NCBI GenBank assembly: GCA_031549925.1
Contig: JAVBPA010000055.1
Location: forward strand, 1-5,629
Length of the DNA stretch: 5,629 nucleotides
Reading direction: 5' to 3'
Source: JAVBPA01 sp031549925
GTDB taxonomy: Bacteria; Bacillota; Clostridia; Oscillospirales; CAG-272
The translations under genes were made by a program, and so were the position numbers. Shown here one piece after another: positions 1 to 5,154 of this stretch. Below the pieces are notes generated by a model. That model was not told the origin of the DNA and ran no database searches. It worked only from the letters and a program-made list of their open reading frames with translations. Each line of letters begins with the position of its first letter. Position 1 is the stretch's first letter.

Positions 1-2
1 AT

Positions 3-95
3 ATTGCCGCTCCTACTCATCAAGTTCCGGATGATGTTCCGGTAGAAAATATAATTGCACTGGCGGATGTTTTTAAGGAGCGATTTACTTTTTGA
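3..95 (+). CDS. C-terminal end of a uroporphyrinogen-decarboxylase-family protein (partial)
   Basis: Frame 3 is open from the window edge to a TGA at 93-95 and encodes about 30 residues. The core of this tail, APTHQVPDDVPVENIIAL, matches the ending usual in the uroporphyrinogen decarboxylase / MtaA-like corrinoid methyltransferase family: a strand with His followed by a 'D-x-P-x-E-N' turn and a final helix. I recognise it by this motif only. The catalytic part lies outside the window, so heme synthesis versus methyl transfer cannot be separated. The gene runs rightward and converges on the leftward operon. Its last residues (after ...ADVF, KERFTF) and its stop are encoded by the first 95-base repeat, so the natural C-terminus may have been changed by repeat insertion. 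Confidence 0.55.
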   Translation: MAAPTHQVPDDVPVENIIALADVFKERFTF

Positions 96-103
96 AAAAG
101 TAA
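85..103. repeat. Perfect 19-base palindrome in repeat unit 1
   Basis: TTACTTTTTGAAAAAGTAA is a perfect inverted repeat with 9-base arms around a central G at 94. As RNA it could form a stem of about 7-8 pairs with a very small loop; as duplex DNA it is a candidate protein-binding palindrome. The stop codon of the rightward gene (TGA, 93-95) lies at its centre. No run of T follows on either strand, so it is not a standard intrinsic terminator. Confidence 0.85.
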
Positions 104-179
104 CAAAACATTTATTTATAGATAATACAAAAGGTAAGTGGCAGCAATACAGGCTTTTTTGGGAATTTTAAGGAACGAT

Positions 180-198
180 TTACTTTTTGAAAAAGTAA
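180..198. repeat. Perfect 19-base palindrome in repeat unit 2
   Basis: This is the same 19 bases as at 85-103, centred on G189 and exactly 95 bases downstream. It is unchanged even though the neighbouring AT-rich patch has diverged, which suggests that the inverted symmetry is the conserved part of the repeat. Confidence 0.85.
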
Positions 199-261
199 CA
201 AAACATTTAAAATATGTGAATACAAAAGGTAAGTGGCAGCAAAACAGGCTTTTTCGGGATT

Positions 262-298
262 CTTAAGGGGGCTTTTTGGTTCAAAAAGCCTTCTTAAG
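262..298. terminator. Convergent-end hairpin, possible bidirectional terminator
   Basis: CTTAAGGGGGCTTTTTG pairs with CAAAAAGCCTTCTTAAG around a GTT loop. This gives a 17-pair stem on the rightward transcript, including two G-U pairs at 268/292 and 269/291. On the leftward transcript those two become C-A mismatches, leaving a perfect 9-pair apical stem (270-278 with 282-290). The hairpin includes the stop codon of the serine hydrolase gene (294-296) and sits between convergent genes, where a shared terminator is expected. There is no clear U tract on either side, so termination is inferred from stem strength and position. Confidence 0.5.
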
Positions 299-1664
299 CG
301 TTCTCTGGGTTTTCGGTTTCAAGCTCGGTTTCAGGCTCGGGGGGAGGATTTATTTTAAGTAAATTTTTATGTAATGCGTTTATTTTTTTTATAATAGACT
401 GAACATATGTGTTTACTTCACGTCCTCCGGAATCGTAATTTGTCATAATAGCCAACGCATAAGGGCGTTCGGCGTATATTATACCCATATCGCAGTAAGA
501 ATCGGTATCCCAGCCGTATTTATGAGCGCATTCATAAGGCGAAACGGAGGAGGCTATCATAACGCTATGTTTGCTTGTCAGCATGGCATCCTTCATAAAA
601 GCGGCGTAATAAGCGTCGCTTTCGGTGAATTCGTATATCAGCTTCATGATTTTAACGGCGTCATATGTACTCATTGTATTTCCAGGTTGAAGCAATGACG
701 AAAGCTTATTGTTTACGACAAATTTACTGAATAAAACCGAACCGTATTCTTTTCTCAGGACAGCATAAGCCACGTTGTCGCTGCATTCAAGGACATGATA
801 AAACAGCTCGAGATAGGTATATTCCGTTCCGTCTTCGCTGTCAACTATCTCTCCTGTTCCGGATTGATAATATTCTTTTTTCGAATAGGTTATCTTTTTT
901 GTCATATCGTAAACGCGTTCGGGTTCTTCAAACGGTTTGTCCGGGTCAGCTTTTTCACGCAGCTCGGCGATAGCTTTTTCTTCTTCGGATGCCGCAATCA
1001 GCAATGATAAAATAAACGGGGCTTTTATCATGCTCGCCGGGTCGAGTACGGTATCCGAATTAAAAGAATATGTATAGCCCGCATCAATATCTTCATAATA
1101 CAGAGCGACCTGAGGGTTTACCTGTATTAATTCTTGCGTCGTATTTCCCTCTTCGTCGGTAACTTCAACCGTTCTCTCAATCGGCAGGGGATTTGCAAGC
1201 AAGTTTGCAAGATCCGTGTATATCTTTAACTGGTCTTTTATGTTTATATCAAGATTTTTTGATATATCTTCAATACTTTGCTTTATCAAGTCGAGTTCGG
1301 TTTGTTTTTTGTTTATCTTATCCTGCAATTCTTCGCACAGACGCTCAAGGTCTGCTTTACCGATTTCACTTTCAGAAAGTTTTTCCATAAGAGAATTTCT
1401 TTCGGTTTCGATTGATTTTATCTCACCGATAAGCTTTTCGTTTTGCACAATAAGCTCTTGAAGCTGCTTTAGCTGCTCATCCTGTCCGGTTTCGGTTATC
1501 GGTTTTGTTTCAACGGAAGTATCTGCGGTAACATCGGCAGGTTCGGCATTTTTCAGGGAAAAATAATTCGACGCAAAAAATATTAGAACCGCTGTCAGCA
1601 AACCAACTAATACAATCAATATCAAGACAAGAGGATTAAATAACGATCTTCTTTTTGTTCTCAT
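294..1664 (-). CDS. Membrane-anchored coiled-coil protein with class-A beta-lactamase-like serine hydrolase domain
   Basis: The protein has 456 residues. A basic N-terminus (MRTKRR) precedes a hydrophobic segment at about 11-31, with no lipobox or clear cleavage site, so it is probably an inside-out membrane anchor. An acidic linker follows, then a Glu/Lys/Leu-rich coiled coil at about 60-135. The catalytic-type domain spans about 185-430, with the SxxK motif at 211-214 (S-M-I-K), SDN at 295-297, and HKYG at 381-384 in place of KTG. A Pro/Glu-rich tail ends the protein. The stretch between SDN and the next helix is too short for the omega loop with Glu166 (ExxLN) of true class A beta-lactamases, so penicillin hydrolysis is unlikely. 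A wall-linked peptidase, transpeptidase-like or penicillin-binding role outside the membrane is more plausible. The start overlaps the alpha-subunit stop as ATGA (1661-1664) and has only a weak ribosome binding site, which suggests translational coupling. Confidence 0.85.
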   Translation of the reverse strand: MRTKRRSLFNPLVLILIVLVGLLTAVLIFFASNYFSLKNAEPADVTADTSVETKPITETGQDEQLKQLQELIVQNEKLIGEIKSIETERNSLMEKLSESEIGKADLERLCEELQDKINKKQTELDLIKQSIEDISKNLDINIKDQLKIYTDLANLLANPLPIERTVEVTDEEGNTTQELIQVNPQVALYYEDIDAGYTYSFNSDTVLDPASMIKAPFILSLLIAASEEEKAIAELREKADPDKPFEEPERVYDMTKKITYSKKEYYQSGTGEIVDSEDGTEYTYLELFYHVLECSDNVAYAVLRKEYGSVLFSKFVVNNKLSSLLQPGNTMSTYDAVKIMKLIYEFTESDAYYAAFMKDAMLTSKHSVMIASSVSPYECAHKYGWDTDSYCDMGIIYAERPYALAIMTNYDSGGREVNTYVQSIIKKINALHKNLLKINPPPEPETELETENPENA

Positions 1665-2527
1665 AATTTTTTCAACAATTCTATTATATCAAATGTGGAT
1701 TCTGCAATATAAACTCCTGCGGAAGTCAGAGCTTTTTCTTTGTTTTGCGCACTTCCTGTTCCGTCGCTTGAAACAATAGCTCCCGCGTGTCCCATGCTTT
1801 TTCCCCTCGGGGCGTTTTTCCCCGCAATGAAAGCTATTACGGGTTTTGTAACATGCGCTTTTATGTACTCCGCAGCTTCTTCTTCTGCACTTCCGCCTAT
1901 TTCACCTATTAAGACAATTGATTTTGTTTGAATATCGTTTTCAAAGAGCGGCAGTATATCGGAAAAAGATAACCCGGGAATCATATCTCCGCCGATACCG
2001 ACGCATGTGCTTTGACCGTACCCCGCTTTTGTCATCATATAAACGGTTTCGTAACAATTGGTTGCGGAGCGTGACATTATTCCGACATTTCCTTCGCTGA
2101 ATATACTGTGTGCCATAAAACCCGCTTTGGATTTACCGGGAGATATTATCCCGAAGGAATTAGGTCCTATCAGCCTTACTCCCGCGGCTTTCGCAATCCA
2201 CCAAAGTTTCATCATATCGTGAACGGGTACATGTTCGGCAATAGTTATAACACAGCCGATTCCCGCGTCGATAGCTTCGTATGCTCCCGCAGCCGTATAG
2301 GAAGCCGGGACAAATATAACAGAGCAGTCAGCGCCGGTTTCATCTCTTGCTTCACGGACAGTATTGTAAACGGGGACTCCTAAAACTTCGCTTCCGCCTT
2401 TTCCCGGAGTTACTCCTGCTACGATATTCGTTCCGTAAGCAAGCATTTGTTCGGTGTGGAACTTGCCCTCGCGTCCGGTAATTCCCTGTACCAGCAAACG
2501 GGTATTTTTATCGATTAGTATACTCAT
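1661..2527 (-). CDS. Succinyl-CoA synthetase-type (ADP-forming acid-CoA ligase) alpha subunit
   Basis: The 288 residues match the usual length of SucD and align with it almost end to end: the MSILIDKNT start, the CoA-binding Rossmann stretch (PGKGG at 41-45), GIGGD at 177-181, GEIGGSAEEEAA at 208-219, and the phosphohistidine motif GHAGAI with His247. The family phosphorylates this His with NTP, then passes the phosphate to the acid to form the acyl-CoA; the reaction is reversible. All residues needed for phosphorylation appear present. Two substrate-side loops differ: GPNSFG at 121-126 replaces GPNCPG, and SRSATNCYE at 152-160 replaces SRSGTLTYE of E. coli SucD. An acid other than succinate is therefore possible. 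The gene overlaps the beta subunit by 4 bases and has its own strong AGGAGG. The partner is the next gene upstream. The family call is firm and the substrate is not. Confidence 0.93.
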   Translation of the reverse strand: MSILIDKNTRLLVQGITGREGKFHTEQMLAYGTNIVAGVTPGKGGSEVLGVPVYNTVREARDETGADCSVIFVPASYTAAGAYEAIDAGIGCVITIAEHVPVHDMMKLWWIAKAAGVRLIGPNSFGIISPGKSKAGFMAHSIFSEGNVGIMSRSATNCYETVYMMTKAGYGQSTCVGIGGDMIPGLSFSDILPLFENDIQTKSIVLIGEIGGSAEEEAAEYIKAHVTKPVIAFIAGKNAPRGKSMGHAGAIVSSDGTGSAQNKEKALTSAGVYIAESTFDIIELLKKL

Positions 2528-3642
2528 ACAGGAAAACCTCCTGTTTTTTTATTGGCTGAAATGATTTTTACAGCCTCCGCCAATCCCGAAGCGTTCAAAA
2601 TATTTCCCAGCGGACGGAGAATTTCAAGACCTGCTTCTTTGTTTGTGCCTTCAAGCCGCACAGTGAAAGGAATTTTTATATCGTATTTCAGAAAAGCATC
2701 TTTAATTCCTAACGCAACTTCATCGCATCTGGTTATCCCTCCGAAAATGTTTATCAGTATCTGCGAAACACCTGCTTCTGAAGCAACTATCCGTATAGCT
2801 TCGCGTATACGTTCGGCAGTCGCCCCTCCTCCGAGATCGAGTGTCGCTAAAACAGCCATGTTTTCCTTTGATATAGCGTCAATGCACGACATCAGCATAC
2901 CGGAACCGTTGCTGATAACGGAGATGTCACCGCTTTGCTCGCAGGGTATGTATAAAAAGCCGTACTTTTCGGCTTCAACCGCAAGTTTGTTTTTAGGATA
3001 TAAATTCCGGTAAACATCTAAATCGGAATGGCGGTAAAGCGCGCTGTCGTCGATAACTATTTTTCCGTCAACCGCTATAAAATCGCCTTCCGGAGTTATA
3101 GCAAGCGGATTTATTTCACATAATGAACAGTCGTAATCGATGAACAGCCGATACAGAGAGTTTAATATTTTATCAAATTCAGGAGAACTATTCAAATACC
3201 TCGAAGTATAACCCATCGGTCCGATAAGCGGATTTACTTGAACTTTACGTATAAGGGAAGCGTTGGATTCAATATCTATCCCTCCGGATTCACTGTATAG
3301 GATGACAGGGCACATATTTGATCTGTCTAGAGTTATAGCGAGATAAATCTCTTTTTCTATTTCGGCTGCTGCCGTGACCATTACTTTTTTGACTTCATAA
3401 CCTTTTATTTTTAGTTTGAATATCGCTTCAGCGGCTTCGAGCATTTCATCGCGGTTTGTGACGTATTTTATTCCTCCCGCTTTTCCGCGTCCTCCGGCGG
3501 GAACTTGAGCTTTTACCATCACCGGATATATAATATTATTTTCGGCTTGTAATTCGTTTACGGAATCTGCCGTAACACCGTATGTGGCTGATATATTATA
3601 TTTTAAAAAAAGCTCTTTTGATATGTATTCCATCAAATCCAT
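2524..3642 (-). CDS. Succinyl-CoA synthetase-type (ADP-forming acid-CoA ligase) beta subunit
   Basis: The 372 residues are slightly shorter than E. coli SucC (388). The N-terminal ATP-grasp part starts MDLMEYISKELF, equivalent to the canonical MNLHEYQAKQLF, which fixes the start at 3642. It has a candidate nucleotide-contacting Lys44 and the GGRGKAGG loop at 50-57. EINPL at 176-180 carries the Glu equivalent to E. coli Glu197, used in phosphate transfer, and VDGK at 191-194 follows. The C-terminal CoA-ligase domain has SNGSG at 244-248 (VNGAG in E. coli), LGGGAT at 270-275, NIFGGITRCD at 298-307 and RLEGTN at 329-334. It should bind the nucleotide and part of the acid substrate in a complex with the alpha subunit, whose ATG overlaps its TGA. 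A modest CAGG lies 10 bases before the start. A 43-base gap separates it from the aldehyde dehydrogenase, so co-transcription is likely. Confidence 0.92.
   Translation of the reverse strand: MDLMEYISKELFLKYNISATYGVTADSVNELQAENNIIYPVMVKAQVPAGGRGKAGGIKYVTNRDEMLEAAEAIFKLKIKGYEVKKVMVTAAAEIEKEIYLAITLDRSNMCPVILYSESGGIDIESNASLIRKVQVNPLIGPMGYTSRYLNSSPEFDKILNSLYRLFIDYDCSLCEINPLAITPEGDFIAVDGKIVIDDSALYRHSDLDVYRNLYPKNKLAVEAEKYGFLYIPCEQSGDISVISNGSGMLMSCIDAISKENMAVLATLDLGGGATAERIREAIRIVASEAGVSQILINIFGGITRCDEVALGIKDAFLKYDIKIPFTVRLEGTNKEAGLEILRPLGNILNASGLAEAVKIISANKKTGGFPV
2537..2542 (-). promoter_or_regulatory. Strong ribosome binding site for the alpha subunit
   Basis: Read leftward, the site is AGGAGG, nine bases before the ATG at 2525-2527 and inside the final codons of the beta-subunit gene. 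It supports the chosen start and shows that the alpha subunit is translated efficiently, as expected for an equimolar alpha/beta complex. Confidence 0.85.
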
Positions 3643-3685
3643 TTTATAAAAACCTGTTTTATTTATTTTTCGTTCACTTGAAATT

Positions 3686-5050
3686 TTAAGACCAAATTTC
3701 TTCGTCTGACGGAGTATAAGAGTTTTTTTTCGGCTGAGCTATGCGTATTATGTTAAGCAAATGACGGTGACTGAAATTTTCGGAAATACTGTTGTTTCCC
3801 CATGAAGCGCAGCCGAGTGTAGTTGTGGGAGTCAGCGAATTTATAAACGCGCCGCCGTTCTGTGTTGAACATATCTGATTTACAAGAATACGGGAAACCG
3901 TTAAAACCTTGCCCGCGTATTCGATGTTATTGGTATTATCCGAATGGATACTCACACTGTGGCCTCTGCCGTCAATATCAAGATTGGCCTGTGCGCAGGT
4001 TATAGCTTCATCGAAGGATTTATAACTGTAAACAGAAATTACGGGACACATCTTTTCTTTTGAAAGCAGGCATCCGTTTCCGTACGAGAGAGCTTTTAAT
4101 AAAATAACACGCGTTTGCGGCGGCACATCAAATCCCGCTTTTTCAGCCGCGCTGAAAGCGGAAACTCCGACCATATCGCGGTTCATTATTCCTCCGGGGA
4201 AGAGCTTCTGCGTGAATTTTTCAACTTTTTCTGCGTCATCTATATAGAAAGCTCCCTGGGACAAAAATTCGCTTATAATTTTATCATAATCTGCTTCGGG
4301 TAAAATAGCGGTTTGTTCGCCGGAACAAATTATACCGTTATCAAACTCTCTTCCTGCAATTATTTTAGATACCGCTTCCGCATAGTCAATACCCGAGTCG
4401 ATGATACACTGGACGTTTCCGACTCCTACGCCGTAAGCGGGTTTACCGGATGAATAAGCCGCTTTTACCATGGGCATTCCTCCCGTGGCGACGACAACAT
4501 CAACCTGGCGCATAAGTTCATTTGAAAGTTCGACTGTGGGTTCTTCTATAATTTGTATCAAATTTTCGGGTGCTCCGAGTTTTGATAAAGCTTCATTCAT
4601 CAAACGGACAGCCGCGGAAGAACAAATTTTAGAACGCGGATGAGGTGATATTATAATAGAATTTCCGCCTTTTAATGCAAACATAGCATTGCACATCGGG
4701 GTTACTATAGGATTTGTGCAGGGCGTTACCGCGCCGACGATTCCGACAGGACGGGCAATTTCGGTTATTCCGGAATTTAAATCACGGGATAATATCCCTT
4801 TTGAAGGAACTCCCTTGAGAGAATTCCATATTATTTTAGCTTTTCCCTTATTTTTTATGACTTTATGTTCATACACACCCATACGAGTTTCGTCTACCGC
4901 TGAACGGGCGAGAAGTTCAGCGTTTTCATAAATCGCAAAAGCTGCGGCTCGCACGATATTGTCGGTTTTTTCCTGCGAAAATTTTTCAAATTTAAGCTGA
5001 GCTTTGCGGGATTTGTTTATCAGATCAGATATAAATTCTTTTGTATCCAT
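3686..5050 (-). CDS. CoA-acylating aldehyde dehydrogenase, succinate-semialdehyde / sulfoacetaldehyde dehydrogenase type
   Basis: With the start at 5050 the protein is 454 residues, a normal length for the single-domain acylating branch (C. kluyveri SucD, EutE, the N-terminal part of AdhE). It interconverts an acyl-CoA and an aldehyde using NAD(P)H. Counting from 5050, visible motifs are TPCTNPIVTPMCNAM at about 109-123, ATGGMPMVKAAYSSGKPAYG at 188-207 (a nucleotide-binding region), the catalytic Cys242 in NGIICSGEQ, KEKMCPV at 331-337, GRGHSVSIHSDN at 361-372, and a final NSISENFSHRHLLNIIRI. From memory, the motifs and spacing match C. kluyveri succinate-semialdehyde dehydrogenase more closely than EutE. 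Sulfoacetaldehyde dehydrogenase (SauS) is another relative, so the exact aldehyde is open. An in-frame ATG at 5056 lies only one base from GAGG; the ATG at 5050 has a proper 7-base spacing. The acid-CoA ligase genes directly downstream supply or consume its acyl-CoA. Confidence 0.88.
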   Translation of the reverse strand: MDTKEFISDLINKSRKAQLKFEKFSQEKTDNIVRAAAFAIYENAELLARSAVDETRMGVYEHKVIKNKGKAKIIWNSLKGVPSKGILSRDLNSGITEIARPVGIVGAVTPCTNPIVTPMCNAMFALKGGNSIIISPHPRSKICSSAAVRLMNEALSKLGAPENLIQIIEEPTVELSNELMRQVDVVVATGGMPMVKAAYSSGKPAYGVGVGNVQCIIDSGIDYAEAVSKIIAGREFDNGIICSGEQTAILPEADYDKIISEFLSQGAFYIDDAEKVEKFTQKLFPGGIMNRDMVGVSAFSAAEKAGFDVPPQTRVILLKALSYGNGCLLSKEKMCPVISVYSYKSFDEAITCAQANLDIDGRGHSVSIHSDNTNNIEYAGKVLTVSRILVNQICSTQNGGAFINSLTPTTTLGCASWGNNSISENFSHRHLLNIIRIAQPKKNSYTPSDEEIWS

Positions 5051-5057
5051 GGGCATA

Positions 5058-5061
5058 CCTC
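5058..5061 (-). promoter_or_regulatory. Ribosome binding site that favours the 5050 start
   Basis: Read leftward the sequence is TTTTTGAGGTATGCCCATGGAT. GAGG sits one base before the first ATG (5054-5056) and seven bases before the second (5048-5050). Only the second spacing is normal, so the dehydrogenase probably starts MDTKEFIS rather than MPMDTKEF. Confidence 0.7.
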
Positions 5062-5103
5062 AAAAATATAAATTTACCGCTATTTATTTAAACATATATA
5101 AGA

Positions 5104-5154
5104 AATGAAGATAATGTTTTTTATTAATTTTCCGAGCAATAATAAATCTTCATT
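5104..5154 (-). promoter_or_regulatory. Intercistronic inverted repeat at the end of the MDR dehydrogenase gene
   Basis: AATGAAGAT (5104-5112) and ATCTTCATT (5146-5154) are perfect 9-base inverted arms. An inner TTATTA/TAATAA pairing could extend the stem if an AT-rich bulge on one side is allowed. The right arm overlaps the dehydrogenase stop codon (5150-5152). The stem is AT-rich and lacks a clean U tract, so it is more likely a weak attenuator or an RNA processing/stability element than a full terminator. The remainder of the gap up to 5057 is AT-rich and shows no convincing promoter. Confidence 0.4.

Larger units (their letters stand above)
73..290. repeat. 95-base direct tandem repeat, two full units plus a diverged third start
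   Basis: Unit 1 is 73-167 and unit 2 is 168-262. They align without gaps over 95 bases with about 13 differences by eye, eight of them clustered in one AT-rich patch (112-119 against 207-214). A third unit begins at 263 with the same TTAAGG, then switches to a different hairpin (262-298). Shared blocks within each unit are the 19-base palindrome, ACAAAAGGTAAGTGGCAGCA, and ACAGGCTTTTT. The array lies between convergent genes. No open reading frame, IS terminal repeats or target duplication is evident. It is probably a member of a dispersed intergenic repeat family. Confidence 0.9.

Noticed and set aside
73..298. CRISPR array or insertion sequence remnant
   Set aside because: The 95-base units directly abut with no unique spacers, and there are no transposase fragments or terminal inverted repeats bounding the block.
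294..1664. Calling the last gene an antibiotic-resistance beta-lactamase
   Set aside because: There is no ExxLN omega loop, KYG replaces KTG, and a long membrane anchor and coiled coil are present.
2108..2383. Rightward open frame of 91 codons opposite the ligase alpha subunit
   Set aside because: It is antisense to conserved SucD motifs and gives a Cys/Arg/Tyr-rich translation unlike a real protein.
2552..3013. Rightward open frame of 153 codons opposite the ligase beta subunit
   Set aside because: It lies wholly inside a well-supported gene on the other strand and its translation has no recognisable motif. It is a shadow of biased codon use.
1661..3642. Calling the ligase pair sucC/sucD outright
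   Set aside because: The fold and catalysis are clear, but the altered substrate loops and the neighbouring aldehyde dehydrogenase make succinate uncertain, so no gene symbol is given.
5057..5149. Possible promoter for the aldehyde dehydrogenase (TTGCTC, 17 bases, CATTAT on the minus strand)
   Set aside because: The two boxes match consensus at only 3 and 4 of 6 positions, and AT-rich DNA gives such matches by chance.
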